From: Periconia sp. R9002
Lineage: Eukaryota > Ascomycota > Dothideomycetes > Pleosporales > Periconiaceae
Direction: 5' to 3'
Assembly: GCA_023627715.1 (NCBI GenBank)
Contig: JAMAHW010000083.1
Location: 124,001 to 188,000, forward strand
DNA: 64,000 nucleotides
A program made the position numbers and the translations under genes. Of the stretch, positions 1 through 13,690 are shown piece after piece (within the stretch, counting starts at the first letter, position 1; every line of letters begins with the position of its first letter). Below the pieces are notes generated by a model. The model saw only the letters and a program-made list of their open reading frames with translations, made no database searches and was not told where the DNA came from.

Positions 1-1601
1 CTTGTCTTGGCGGCAGCGGTTTTAGACTCTTCAGTGCCTTCCTGTCGCATGCGATGGTATCGGAATCCGTCAAACTCGTGTGGGTTGGAGAATTGACTCT
101 CTGTTAACATTAGAGGACCTGCGGGCACAGCGATCCAGCACGATTTGGGCAGTACTTTGCCATCGCTGAGCGTGTGGTCTTTGAGAACTTTGCGGTTGAA
201 TCCAACTGCGTATACGTCAGCATTTCCCTGTACTCGAATCTGCAGGGAGTGGATTTACGTGAAGACGGAGGGTTGAGCCTCATTGACTCTTTCATAAAGC
301 TGTCAAGCTTTGAAAGCTTCGAAAGAGTTTGCTTCTGCAGCACGCCATCCGTCTCTCGAATAGCCTCGCGGTATTCAGCAATCAACGGTGGCGCATACTC
401 GTCCCAACGGTATGCTAGATCGTAGAGGCAATTAGTCATGTGATTGGTCGTCGTGTGGATGGCGGCGAATCCGATTCCCAGCTGTCGCTTAAGGATGTCT
501 TGTATCTTTGCGTTAGAACCCGAGGCTTCAATGAGCCAGTCTAACATGTCTCCGCCGCCAGCTGCTTTTCTTTCTGTTCGGGGATGTCAGTCACCGCCAT
601 GCCAGCCTTTTCCACACAACGCACCTTTGGCTTGCTCTTTCGGCTCTTGCATCTTAGCTTTCACAACTGGTGCGAGCAACTTCCAATTATTCGCATGAAT
701 CTTTTTGATTTTCCAGAATTCCGGAATCATCGGCGCAACGAAGGGCCTTAGCATCGCTGGAAGAACCTTGAGGTAGCTTGACACAACAAACACACATGTC
801 GCAAAATCGATGTACGTGTCTAGGAACAATCTGTTCGTTGAAAGCTCCTCACCGACGAAGATGCGCCCTGTCATACGCCCCACAATCTGGAGAAAAACGT
901 CGTGCACATTGATCGGTGTCCACTCTACATACCATTCGTTTAATGCTCATCGCTCAGAAAGTGCAATGGGAAACACTGCTTACCAGTGCAGTCTGGCAGC
1001 TCGTCCTGGAATGCCTTTCTTCCCGCTTCCGCCAGAGGGTCAACCAGATTTCCCAGTTTCTGCGTGAGGTGTTCGCGCAGCACTTGCCAGGTGACGTCGC
1101 CCAGCATTTCATGCGCTTTCATAGTCGTGAAGCCGCCAAGCAGATACTCCTCGACGGAGATAGACGAACTCATGGTCGTGATCGGCAGGCTTTTGAGCTC
1201 CTCCATGTATTTTGGCGGCAAGACGAAGAAGCTGTAGTCTGCGAGCGGCGCCCTGAGGATACGTCCCGAATACTACTACATGAGCAACTGTTGAATTCAT
1301 AGTTGCAATGCGCAAGACTTACATTCTTGAAAGCTTCAAACATATCATGGTGTCCAGCGCGCATGTAGCGTAACTTTGCACGGACCTCGGTCAACCATGG
1401 CCACTCGGTACCGTCTGGTTTACCAACAAGAACTGTTTTCTCGCTCAACACTCTCTTCCCATCGCGGATGCTGTATAAATCTTTCTGGTTTTTGTTGACC
1501 GACACAGCGAATGTGACGGCTACCGATGCGATAAATATGGCACTCATCAGAGCCACATTCTCGAAAGCCAGAGCCTTTACGGCGTCCCCAGTGATGCCCA
1601 T
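1..1601 (-). CDS. Cytochrome P450 monooxygenase, 3' end beyond window
   Basis: This is a membrane-anchored haem monooxygenase, probably a tailoring enzyme of the adjoining polyketide cluster. Five exons fit in frame: 1601-1323, 1272-984, 924-625, 573-259 and 205 to the left edge, giving 462 residues before the edge. An N-terminal hydrophobic anchor lies at about residues 15-35. The I-helix region reads GIGFAAIHTTTNH, the K-helix ExxR is in KESMRLNPPS, and FNRKVLKD..TLSDG follows across the last intron. NPHEFDGFRYHRMR matches the segment before the haem loop, so the haem cysteine should lie just outside the window. The style is that of fungal kaurene-oxidase-like P450s. The start is the first ATG ahead of the anchor. 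It is transcribed away from the SAT4 gene. The family is certain; the substrate is unknown. Confidence 0.9.
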
Positions 1602-2180
1602 TTTGTTGGTGTTGCGTGAGTGTTGGGCGCTAGCAAGCTGAGTGATCTCAGGGGTGGTGCAGAGCTGACGCGCAATTATAATAAAGAAAAAGAATGTTTC
1701 ACGGTCGAGTTACGGTCGCACACTCAGTTGTCGTTTCGGAGAAAGGTGATTCTGGAGTGATTTGGAGGTTGCAGTCCAGTATCTCTCTGGACCGGAAACC
1801 AGCGCGCACTCCGCACGGCGTGCCACCCGTGCCCAGGTATGTTCGGAGAGGATTCAGACGCAGGATCCTAATCCTTGGTGCCAACTGCATACATTACCCT
1901 GCTGGCCATACCAATTACCATCTCCAGACTGGTTCAGCCCCCGCACTCTACATAACCTAAGATAGATACGAAGTGCCCTCCCGTTGGCCGGCTTCCAATA
2001 GATCATACATCCACCCCCCCTCCCTTTTGTTCTGGACCTTGATCGTCGCAAAACTCTCGGGCTGACATAGTAATCTTTTCAGCGCTAGCACTGCGAGTTC
2101 GCCCCGTTCACTCTTATCAGCCTCTTTTCGTCTCTATCCTTTGGAACAACTGTTCACCTGCACGTTCAATCATCGACACC
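1602..2180. promoter_or_regulatory. Divergent promoter between P450 and SAT4-type gene
   Basis: The 579-base gap separates two start codons that face away from each other, so it must hold both promoters. An AT-rich stretch near 1675-1692 (attataataaagaaaaa) lies about 75-90 bases upstream of the P450 start. A pyrimidine-rich stretch at about 2085-2165 precedes the other start. No specific factor site was recognised. Confidence 0.45.
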
Positions 2181-3395
2181 ATGGCGCGCATCCCCCTCTC
2201 TGAGAATGAGAAGGGGCGCAAAGTCGTCATAATTCTATCTGTGTTCATGGCGCTGGATATTCTGTTCGTCGCTGGAAGGTTTTGGGCCCGTCATCTGAGG
2301 AAGCAGAGTCTGGCGTTCAACGATTGGGCGTTGCTGGCAGCGCTGGTAAGTGAGGACGCAGACAAGGCTGCAGAGCCCAGTGGGCCCTTACCTGGATAGG
2401 CGCGACATACGATGCTCACAACGAATAGATATCTACTGCTGGAATGTACGCCGACATTACTGCTCTGGTGTTGTATGGTGGCGTTGGGCTTCATGTCCCA
2501 GATCTCATTCAGAACTATGGAGGGATGCCGACAATTTTCACGGCTGGGAAACTGGTGCTCGGAGCCGACATATTGTGGTATGTTTTTCTTTACTTCGAAG
2601 AAAGTCTATAAACCGAGACCTGGACTATTATTGACGCAGCACAGGAATTCCTCGACGCTGATCATCAAGGTGTCTATCCTTTCGCTGTATCTGTCCATAT
2701 TCGGCCTCACGAGCACTCGATTCCGCAAAACGGTGTACATCATAATGGGTGTCTGCATCACTAGCACGGTCGTGTTCATTATCCAAATCCTAGTGCTGTG
2801 CCGCCCGCTCCCATTCTTCTGGGATAAGAGTCTCAACGGAACTTGCGGTTCGCTGCCGCTGACATACCTGATTCCAAGTTTGATCATCACGGTCGAGGAT
2901 ATTATTGTGTTTGTGCTGCCGATGCCGCTTCTCTGGAAACTCCAGACATCAACCAACAAGAAACTCGGCGCAATGTTCGTCTTCGGCCTAGGATTGGGTA
3001 TCTGTCTCATCGCCGGCGTCCGCATCAAATACGTAATCATCATCAAAACCGAGGACTTCACAGAGACCATATGGATGTTCGCCATCTTCGGCGGTCTGGA
3101 GCCCATGCTCGGTATCATCTGCGCGTGCCTACCCATCATACCCACGCTTGTCGCACACTACACCAGGAATAAAATCATGAACTGGAGCACCCGGGGTGGC
3201 AGTGGCGGCGGTTCGTTCAAACGCTCGTTTGCAAAGAACATCAGCAATTCCACTAACCGCAGTGGCAAGAATGACTTCGAGCGACTCGGCGATGGGGATT
3301 ATCCGCTTATTGACAACCCGGGCGCGTCAGGCATGAGGGGAGAAATAAAAGTTACGAAGGGCTACACCGTGGATACGCAGGCAATGCATCCATGA
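2181..3395 (+). CDS. SAT4-type (fungal rhodopsin-like) seven-helix membrane protein
   Basis: This is an integral membrane protein of the fungal SAT4/PTH11-like rhodopsin family. Three exons (2181-2345, 2429-2577, 2645-3395) give 354 aa and all junctions keep frame. Family marks include FNDWALLAAL early on, then ADILWNSS followed by KVSILSLYLSIF, and a helix around KLGAMFVFGLGLG. About seven hydrophobic segments span residues 15-285, followed by a polar Gly/Ser-rich cytoplasmic tail. No retinal Schiff-base lysine could be assigned, so light sensing should not be assumed. It sits divergently to the P450 and upstream of the polyketide synthase. Genes of this family occur in fungal metabolite clusters, but their role is mostly unknown. 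Confidence 0.85.
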
Positions 3396-5217
3396 ACGCA
3401 GCGCGGGATAATATGGTTGGTTACATTTTCGGAGTTTTAGAACGTTGGTATCAATTTTGTACTATATCAGCTGGCGTAGATTTGGGAAGATATTGGGTTA
3501 CGACGAAAAAAAAAAATGTGGTAGATCGAATAATGCACTCGAATTTTGACCTACTATATTGGATCCGATTTGATCGCAAGTCGACCAACAAGAAGTATCA
3601 TCGGAACTGATGGACGCATGTACTGGCCTGCTGGAAATGCATCCCCAGCATTGCACTGCATGACTCGCACGGAACTATTTCGATTGGACCCGCTGGGGAT
3701 GTGTGATGCCTCGGCTTACATACATCGGGAATCTGCGAGAGCCAGCTTGATGGCATGTTTAGGGTGGCACGGCGATTGCAACCCTCCGCAAATCATTATA
3801 ATATTGGAATAGTGTGATATAGTAAGGACACCGTATCAAAATAACATTCCATTGCAACACATCCGCACTGTTACCACGGACTCCCGGATTCTGAAAGGGC
3901 AAGGGATATCGGTTGCGTTTAATCTCTATCCCAGCAAAATTTCATCAATGTCTCGGAAATAGAGTTAGTCCAAGATGCAGAGGCATGCGATAGTTGTTAC
4001 ATGCCGCGCTCTATTCGTCAGCCGGGCTTGGAAAAATGTCTTGGGTTTACATTAACCGCTGCTTACTACTTGTTATGCGCATCTCAATCAGTGCACATAC
4101 CATCGGAGTTGAGTGGCTGCGGGAGGACGAGATCCCTTGCATAGGTAGTCGGACTCCTTGAACGCTGTTCGTCGGACGTCCCAACGACTAGGCATTGGAA
4201 TAGCACAAGGGTGACATATTCGCAATATTGATGGCGAGCTTTCGCCAAGTTGCCCAAGAAACATGCTCACCGAATTACCTAGAACTGTACTAGTAGCGCA
4301 AATCCCACTCTAAGTGCGTTATATGGACTAGTGATCGTAAGTGGCAACGATCCGAACCGACGCGCGTCTTGGCTAGAGTAGCCGATTGCTAGTCTTACGT
4401 GAGGCGATTTAGTGGTCGTGGTTGGCCTAGCACCAGGCTTGTGCATATGTAGATCAAGCTGGTCACGGCCAGCTCGTTTTTACACTCCCTAAACGAGCCT
4501 GAGGTTACGAATGTTCCCGACGGTACTTCGTACATATGTAGGGCGTTACCCGAATGTCCTCCGCCTACATATCACATATGCAGTAGACCCCTGCCCGTAT
4601 GTTAGCCGCAATGATCCCGAACCCATGACAAAGCTTCTTGATTGGGTATTCTTTGCGGAAAACACCAAAAACGGAATATGCAATCGCTGTACGCCAAAAA
4701 AACGGCTCCGATAAGACAGTCACATGTGGTGAGACAAGGCGACCCGTCTCACATGCAGCAGTCTGGCGTAGTCTGGCGTCATTCTGGTATTGGTGGATCG
4801 TACTGCAACAGCATGAGGATAATACCCCTGCAGTAAGAGTTTTTGAGTTGAATGAAAATACGTACGCCGTAGTCCTGCGAGGACGACTTGAAGGATTTGT
4901 ACTAGCCACTGGTCTGAAGATTTCGTTCGCTAGAAAACCCTGTATAGAACCAAACGGCAGTATTGACCCCACATCAACTCAATTTGACAGCAAAGGATAG
5001 GGTGGTACTAGCGATGCACCTAATTGGAGTGAATCTGAGCGAGATATCGAGGTATATACCGCAATCGGTGAATAATGAACGTAGCCCGACATCGTGCTAG
5101 CCAATGCGAAATTGAGCCTTTTGATATATACGTTTTTGATAGTTCGAAGTCTGGACTCATTGTGCCCTACAACTGCGATTCGAGAGGCTTTGCAAGTCTA
5201 CCATTCGCACGCTCACT
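3396..5217. other. Intergenic region upstream of the polyketide synthase
   Basis: About 1.8 kb contains no coding region I can support. Short open frames on both strands near 4560-5000 overlap one another and show no recognisable motif. A ten-A run lies at about 3508-3518. The last few hundred bases must hold the synthase promoter. No clear TATA or factor site was identified. Confidence 0.5.
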
Positions 5218-8200
5218 ATGGACGCCAATACTTCGTCAGAGCCAGAGCTGTCCAAATGCCCAGAGCCAATTGCCATAGTAGGAATGGGTGTGTATGCACT
5301 GCTGGACTCATAGCTTGACTGACATTCATGCTTGTAGGTTGCCGGTGGCCGGGCGGTGTACACAATGAATCGCAACTTTGGAAACTACTTATTGAGAAGC
5401 AGCACGGATACTCCGAGTTTCACAAGGAGCGCATCAATGTTGAAGGTTTCTATCATCCCAAGCAAGGCCACCCTGGGAGTTTTCCCATGCGCGGGGGGTG
5501 TTTCCTTCAAGAAGACCCACGACTCTTCGACAACGGGCTTTTCAAGATAAATGCCGTTGAGGCGAGGAGTATGGACCCATCGCAGCGAAAGCTATTGGAA
5601 GTTACCTTTGAAGCGTTTGAGAATGCGGGCGAGCCTTGGGACAAGTTTTCAGGCTCGCGTACGGGTGTTTTCGTGGGGAACTTCATGTCGGATCACCAGA
5701 ATATGCAATTCCGCGATCCAGACAATCTGATGCCGTATGACACCACAGGAGGCGACATTGCAATTCATAGCAACCGAATCAATTACGTGTTCAACCTCAA
5801 AGGCCCCAGGTACGCCTTCTTCTTATCATATACCCGTGCATGCGCTCATCGTTTCTAGTCTTACACTCGATACTGCATGCTCTTCCGCGCTATATGCGCT
5901 CCATCTAGCTGTCTCGGGACTCCGAAATGGCGACTGCGATGCAGCAATAGTTGCGGGAAGCAATCTAATATCAGATCCAGCTCCACAGATGCTGATTTCA
6001 AAGCTTGGAGCTCTCTCGCCGACTTCGGTGTGTCATACGTTTGATGCTTCTGCTGACGGCTATGCTCGAGCAGAAGGTATTGGCGCTTTGTATGTAATGC
6101 CTCTTAGCCGCGCTGTGGCGGGATCATATCCTATCAGAGCAGTCATTAGAGGAACAGCCATCAATGCGTAAGTCCATTTATTTTCGCACACGTGCAGCGT
6201 TGTTGATTTTCCTGGGCAGCAATGGCGAATCTCAAGGCATCTCATACCCTAGTCCGAGTGGGCAGGAGAATGTCATACGACAGGCGTACAAAAATGCCGG
6301 TGGGCTCGATCCCGCCTTGACTGGATACTTCGAGGCGCACGGGACGGGAACACCTGTAGGCGACCCCATCGAAGTGAGTGCGATAGGCAGGGTATTTTCA
6401 CAATCTAGAGACGACAACAACCCTTTGTTAATTGGATCTATAAAACCAAACCTTGGCCACAGCGAACCAGCTAGTGCAGTAGCCAGCATCATGAAAGTGG
6501 TCATGGCCCTTGAACGCGGCGAGATACCACCGACCAGAGGTATCACTAAGTTCAACCCCACTATTGACTTCAAAACATCTAGAACGAAAGTGGTACAGGA
6601 AATTACTCCCTGGCCATCGCTGCCGATTCGAAGAGCATCGGTCAACAGCTTTGGGTACGGCGGAGCGAACGGTAAGCCAACAATTTATGTTCGTATCAGT
6701 CACTTGCTTATCTCTTAACAGCGCATGTTATATTGGAGCACGTGAACAGTATAATACCAGGATATGGTATGGGAAGAAGATCAATTTCAATTCCTCGTAT
6801 TGATCACTCGCTTCCTATGACTACTGATGAGTCATCTACGGACGGCTCAAATCGAGGTGACACTACACCCCCCAGCACCAATTCGACATCCCATTCCATA
6901 GAAGATGACGTGAGTGGCGATCCAAAGCAAAAGCTTCTTCTACTTCCCTTCTCTGCGAACGACGAAAAGGTTCTGAGTAAGACGGTTCACTCGATCGGTT
7001 CCGTGGCAGACGACTATGAACCCCTGCACTTGGCACACACGCTCGCAACTCGACGCTCACGATTTCTGCAACGTGCCTTCGTGATAGCGCCCGCTGATTG
7101 TCTCTCCTCTTCGTTAACATCCGCAACAATTACTCCCACAAAATGTCCACCGAATCCCAGGAATCGCATAGCCTTTATTTTCACCGGACAAGGCGCGCAG
7201 TGGCCTTCTATGGGACGCGAGTTACTTTGCAATTACCCCCAATTCCTCGAATCAATACGATACCAAGATAAGATTCTCGCTGGGTTATCGAATCCGCCGT
7301 TGTTTCGCATAGAAGATGTGCTTACGGATGATAAAATCACTCACACCATACACGAGCCCATGGTATCACAAACGGTCTGTACCGCGTTACAGATTGCCTT
7401 AGTAGAATTGCTGTCCTCATGTGGCGTGAATCCCTCAGCCACCGTTGGTCATTCGTCCGGAGAGATCGCTGCGGCATATGCAGCGGGGCGTCTAACGGCA
7501 TCTGCAGCCATCGTCATGGCGTATTGCAGAGGCTATGCGGTGAGCAAAAACAAAAGGCAGGGTACTATGCTGGCGGTCGGCCTAGGCGTTCAGGACGTTG
7601 AGCCATATCTGGTTGGTATGGAAGAGGAAGTTACAATTGCCGCCATCAACTCACCAAATAGCGTAACACTTTCGGGTGAAACCGAGGCGATTCTGCGCTT
7701 ATCGGAGCAGATGCAGCAAGGCAGCATCTTTAACCGGGTCTTGAAAACTGGGGGAAACGCTTATCATTCGCATCATATGAGAGAGCTAGGCGCCATGTAC
7801 GAGCTCGAAGCAGGAACAGCTTTAGGAGATATCGAGAAGCTGGGGGCCTCAGGAAAGTGTCGGGCACGCACGACCTGGGTTTCTTCGGTGATGCCTGAAA
7901 TCAATATGGATGAGATAGATGTGGGTCCGCCGTACTGGAGACAGAATCTTGAATCGAGAGTGTCCTTTGGACCTGCCGTAGAAAGACTGATGCAGCAGCA
8001 CACCGAAGACCCACTGGACCTTTTACTAGAGGTCGGTCCACATGCGGCATTGGCAGGGCCGGTGAAGCAGATTATGCAAGTTATCAAGGCTCGTGGGCAA
8101 AACGCACCGCCATACTTGGGCACATTGAAACGTGGTGAAGACGATGTCGCAAGCATTCTCCAACTTGGTGGAAATCTTTTTATTCATGGCGCGTCGATCC

Positions 8201-11200
8201 AGATCGACGCATTGAACAATCCAAAGGGTATCTTATCCTCACAACAACGTATACCATGTCTGAGCCTACCCAATTATAAATACAACTACGGACCTATTCT
8301 CTTTCACGAAAGTAGACTCAACAAGGAATGGAGGCTGCGCAAGAACCCTCGACATGACCTGCTCGGGACTCGCGATATAGGAAGCACACCGCTCAATCCA
8401 TCATGGCGAAACATCTTCCGCATAAGGGACAATCCCTGGTTGGCGGACCACAGACTTACTCCGCAGGCGATATTTCCCGCCGCGGGATTTTTGGCTATGG
8501 CCATCGAGGCGGCTGCTCAGTGTCACAACGATGGTGTTGATGCGCCCCCAATTATAGGATTTACCATTCGTAATGTCAAGGTCAGCTCGACGCTCGAGGT
8601 TCCCGACACCGAAACTGGAACAGAGGTTGTATTGAGTGCACAAAAACACATCCAGAAGAATACTTGGGTGGAGTTCCGGATCACCTCGCTGAGCACTGAG
8701 ACTGAGGCCTGGGTCGAACATTGTACGGGAAGCATCAAGATAGAGACTTCTCAGGATACCCACACTCGAAATCTCATCGACGAGGACAATTTCCGGTCAA
8801 ATGACATGCCAGCATGGTATTCAAGCTTTAAAGCCATGGGTCTCGAGTATGGCCCCTGTTTCCGCACGCTTTCAAATTTGAAAACCGCTCGCAATCGCGC
8901 TTCCGCTGATGTGGACCTGGAACCAACGAAGAGTGCTACTTTAAAAGCAGAGTCCCCGTACTGGCTTCATCCAGCCAGTCTTGATAATTGTCTACAGCTC
9001 GCGAATATTGCCGCTTTTAGTGGAAATGCCAAGAAAGCAAAGCGAGCATACATTCCCGTCATGTTCGATGGGATCACCATCTGGAATAGACGAGGAGCGG
9101 AAACCACAGGGGTTGGAAAAGCCATAGCGGAGGCCGAAATGCGTGGTAGCCGAGGAATGTATTCTCGCATACTGCTCCGAACCTCGTCTGGTGAAGTTCT
9201 TATGGACATGGATCTTTTTAGAGGTATTTCGTATGACGGAAAGCCATTTTTGTCATCGGAGGAAGAACAGAAGCCACAGTATCCGTTCAGCAGACTCGTG
9301 TGGAAGCCAGATATTGATACGCTGAGCAATGAGAAAGCACGAGAACTGTTTTGCCAACCTCACGGTATCACAGAAAGTGTGCAAAGAGTCGAGAAGTTTG
9401 ACAAGTTATTCGCGAACATCCTGATTGAAATATGGTCGAAGTTCAAAGATACTCCAATCCCAGCAGAGCAGAACCACCTTGAGAAGTTTATGAGCTGGAT
9501 AAATGGTCGCTACTCTCTCGTAGAAGAGGGAAAAGTACCTTTTGGTCTCGAGGCTCTCGCTACCTCTCCCTTTGTACGATCACAGACGATTGATGCGCTC
9601 TTTGGCGATATAGATGGATTTATAGAAACAAAAATACTCCGGCGAGTGTTCGACAATATGTCTTCGATTTTGTCGGGACAAACCACCGGTCTGGAACTTG
9701 CGCTCCAAAACGGCCTACTTACTGATTTATACAAATCAAGCTACGGTGTCACAGCAGCATATCCCCTACTACAGAATCTGGTAGATTTGCTTGCACATAA
9801 AAAACCAAGAATGAACATATTGGAACTTGGAGGAGGCACTGGCGGTGCCACGGAGCGAATCCTTGATACACTGGGGGCCGGTAGTCCGTTCCAGCGTTAT
9901 CAAAATTTTACGTTTACGGATCAAGCGCCCACCTTCGTGTCTGCTGCAGAGCAGCGATTCTCGGGGCATGCTGGAATCAAATTTTCTGTCCTGAACATCG
10001 AAACGGGCCCGTTGGAGCAAGGGTTTGAAGCTGAGTACGACTTAGTGATTGCGTCACAGGTTCTGCATGCAACTACCAGTCTTTCACACGCTCTCCAAAA
10101 TGTGCGAAAGCTTCTGAAGCCAGGAGGGAAACTTCTGCTTCTGGAGTTCACGAACTCCCATCCAATTTCTACGATTGTTTTTGGCACTTTCCCCTACTAC
10201 TGGAATGGTGCCGCCGATGATCGCGTAGAAGGTCCCCTTGCAGGACAAAAGCGTTGGCAAACGGATCTGGTCCAAAATGGCTTCTCAGGGCTTGACATAG
10301 TGCTCGGAGATGACAACACAGAAGAAGACGCTGCCTCAGTCATGCTCTCTTCGGCAATTGAGCATATCGACACTCCATCTCAGCCTTCTAACGAACCAGA
10401 AGTCGTTATTGTCACCTATGCCGAGCCATCACCGTTTGCTCACTCCGTTGCCCTCAAGCTAGCTCAAGGTGGAGTGGCCCACTCCTTGGTCAAACTTTCG
10501 GATATCGGATCCGCCACAGGATCGCGCTTTATATGTCTGGCAGATGTTGAGAGCCGGGGCACAATGCCCGACGAAGCTTTCGTCAACAACATGCAACTCC
10601 TTTTCTCGAAGGCTCTTTCTATACTCTGGGTGTTCTTTGAAAGTACCCTTCAACCGGCCAGTTCTTCTATCGGAATCGTCACTGGGCTAATGCGCCCAAT
10701 TATCCGGGAAATGCCCCAGTTGAAGATCTCACTCCTGGGTTTTGACGCAGACTTTGAGAACTCGTCCAAACATGCGGATCAGGTTGTCAAACGTGAGAAA
10801 CAGTTATATCTCGATGAAGACTACACTCGCACCGATGACTACGAGATTTACCACGGAGAGTGTAGTTATATCAGCAGGCTTGACCCAGATGTAGAAGCAA
10901 ACAAGCGGTACAGAGTCCAGGAAGAGTTGGATACCGAAGCCAAAATTACACGACTGGGCTCCGCGGGTCCCATTAAAGTCACTACAACACGCCCAGGGCT
11001 TCTGAGTTCCCTGACTTTTAAGACAGACTGGGATATGTTGCGACCCCTTCCGGAAGACTGGGTAGAAATCAGGTCCGAGGCTATCGATATCAACATGACA
11101 GATCTTGCCTCAGTGACTGCAAGGTTTGATTCCACCAACTACAGCATCGCCTGTTGTGGTATCGTGAGCAAAGTTGGATCAAAGGTTGATCACCTTCAGA

Positions 11201-13256
11201 TCGGCGATCGTGTATGTGGCTTTGGGCTAGGGAATTATGGTAATTTTATACGCTGTCCCGCGATTTATCAACAGCGCATGAACCCAACCGATGATCCCGT
11301 TGATTTGGCATCTCTGCCTATCAGCTACATGACGGCGTTGTACGCGCTTCGCAACTTGGCACACGTACAGAAAGGTGAAACTGTCCTGATCCAGTCTGCG
11401 GCAGGTGCGCTGGGTCTTGCGACGCTGCGGATGGCGCAACATTTCGGCGCCGACATTTATACTACAGTAGGAAACTCTGAAAAGGCACAGTTTATCCAGG
11501 ACAAATTCGGGATCGAACGAAATCGAATATTCTCCTCAAGAGCAGCTGACACACCAACAAAGATCTGGAACGCGACACAGGGCCAAGGTATCGACGTGAT
11601 CATCTGTTCTACGGCGGGTGATCAAATGCAAGAGTTCTGGAGATGTGTTGCCCCTCTCGGTCGGTTTATCGAGGTGGGAAGATTGGATGTTTTGGCTCAT
11701 GGGAAGCTTCCTTTGGAAGTTTTCAAGAGGAATGCCACATTCTCTTCGTTTGATGTTTCACTTTTGTCCCAGCAGAAGCCAAAGCTAGGCGCAAGGTAAT
11801 ATTTCAACATGAAAACACACCAAAAAGTTCAAAAAGCTAATAATCGTTCAGTTTGATGGCCGACGTTCACGATCTATATCGAAAAGGTGTCGTTCAGCCT
11901 ATCGATTGCATTACAAGTTTCGATGTTTCCGAGCTGCAGAAAGCCATGACATATATGGCGAAAGGTGAACACATCGGAAAGATTGTTGTCACGTACAAGA
12001 ATCCAGATACACTTGTCCCATTGTTGCCTTCTTCACCGCGCGCAGCGTTTGATCCAGAGGCAACATACATCCTAGTTGGATGCGTGGCTGGCGTCGGCCA
12101 TTCCATTAACAAATGGATGGTGGAGCGTGGAGCGAAACATTTCGTTCACCTCACTCGCTCTGGAACGGACACCCCACAAGCCAAGCATCTGCTTCAAAGT
12201 ATGGTAGCGCATGGCGTTGACGTGGTGGTGAGAAAGTGCGACGTGACAGTGAAACAAGATGTCGAGGCCGCAATCGCAGAGATTCGCAGCGTAAGGCCGA
12301 TAAAAGGCGTTATTCATGCTGCCGCAGTCTTCGAAGACGTAAGCTTCCAAGACCTTGAATATTCCAGGCTGCAAAGGGTACTGGACCCTAAGGTGAAGGG
12401 AACAATCAATCTCCACGAAGCTACACTCCAAGAGCCGCTAGATTTCTTCACCATGACCAGCTCCATAGTTCCAATTCTCGGCACCGCTACCCAAGCTTCT
12501 TACAGCGCCGCCAATAGTTTCCAGGACGCATTCGCTCGCTTCCGTAGAGCCCAAGGACTCCCGGCGCAGTCTTTCGCCATGGGCATGATAACGGACGCTG
12601 GATTTGCCAGCAGCCGCGAAGAAATTCAGCGCTCATTGACCCGCAATGGCATCTACGGAACGAACACGCCGGAACTCGTCAGCTTCCTTGATATTGCGTT
12701 CACTTCCTCTGGTGTGCTGGATTCGCCTTTGGATCCGTTAGCAGACGCGCATCTACTCGTTGGCCTCGAACCTAGCAAGATCTATAATCTCGACAAGACA
12801 AATGTCAGCGCCGAGTTTCCCTGGTCTCACGACCCACGCTTCGGACGCCTAGTTCAGGCTATTCAAAACCACCATCTTCGACAGCAGGCAACCACACAGA
12901 CCAACTTTAGCGGCGACTCAGTTTCCGTGCTGGCCAATCTTTTCTCTCTGGCCGCGAAGATTAGGTCCACAAAAACGTCGTCCAATGACGATATGCAGCA
13001 GTTCCACGATCTTGCCATCGATGTAGTAACCGAACGTCTTGCCTCACTCCTGTTCATTCCCCAGTCGGAATTTGACATCACTCGTGAGATTGCGGACTAC
13101 GGGATTGATAGTATGATTACTGCCGAGTTGAGGAACTGGCTATTCAAGTCCTTCAAGTTGAATATCAGCTTTGTTGAGTTGATGAACAAGGGTGTTACTG
13201 TGCAGAAGTTAGCTAAGATATTGGAGGATACGTTACTAGATGGCCAAGCGGGTTGA
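5218..13256 (+). CDS. Highly reducing iterative type I polyketide synthase (KS-AT-DH-MT-ER-KR-ACP)
   Basis: The enzyme builds a reduced polyketide from acetyl/malonyl units. Six exons (5218-5287, 5338-5809, 5859-6167, 6220-6671, 6722-11795, 11852-13256) join in frame to 2593 aa. Domains: KS about 14-440 with DTACSS Cys188, EAHGTGT His324 and NLGH His364; AT with GQGAQW and GHSSG Ser679; DH near 975-1290 with WLADH (about 1011) and a HPASLDN partner Asp; C-methyltransferase with LELGGGTGG at about 1467; ER at about 1855-2125 with QSAAGALGL; KR from about 2190 with VGCVAGVG and a Ser/Tyr pair (MTSS, ASYSAAN); and ACP with YGIDSM Ser2546. There is no thioesterase, so release needs another route. 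The KR cofactor loop is unusual: canonical GGLGGLG has lost two glycines. The neighbouring P450, methyltransferase and ABC exporter support a cluster. The product is unknown. Confidence 0.95.
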
Positions 13257-13579
13257 TGATTTTGTACTACCAAAACCCCCATTTCTCCTTCAATTTTTTG
13301 ACGCTAGAAAAGAGCTTCGAATAGATGGTAGAGTTTCTTGCAGCAGATCCACAGAATCAGCTTCTGTTCTCTTAGAGGATTTGCACGGAGGCGATTGAGT
13401 TGCAATTAAGTGCCATAAATGCCTTCTCTTTGTAGTGACTTTCATTACTTCAAGCCTCATCTCGTAAATGAGCACACAGTAAATCCACTGCAGCAAGGCA
13501 ATATATAACCTTATGTTTCTCCGTTTCCACGTATCCGACCAGTAAAATCTTGCCACCTTTTAAATGCACAGCTTACAAT

Positions 13580-13618
13580 CACGTGTGATATTCATATGGT
13601 CCAAAAATCAGGTATAAA
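13580..13618 (+). promoter_or_regulatory. E-box and TATA-like element upstream of the O-methyltransferase
   Basis: A palindromic CACGTG lies at 13580-13585 and a TATAAAG element begins at 13613, about 78 bases before the methyltransferase ATG. Their spacing and placement in the 434-base gap after the synthase stop suit a core promoter. CACGTG is a bHLH-type site, but a single copy is weak evidence. Confidence 0.35.
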
Positions 13619-13690
13619 GCTGCGAGGCCGCTCCTCAAAGGCCCAAATCCTTTACTCACCAAGACCCCGCATTTTCACCAAAAGTTCATT

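Noticed and set aside
1253..1322. CAG acceptor at 1253-1255 for the first P450 intron
   Set aside because: It shifts the frame by one. The TAG acceptor at 1273-1275 keeps frame and adds a plausible YSGRILRAPLADYSFF segment.
4565..5000. Overlapping frames of 120-135 codons on both strands
   Set aside because: Both strands are open over the same bases, neither shows a motif, and they lie in the PKS upstream region.
6733..13256. Splitting the PKS into two genes at 11800
   Set aside because: A 56-base GT-AG intron joins the frames, and the second part only makes sense as the KR-ACP end of the same enzyme.
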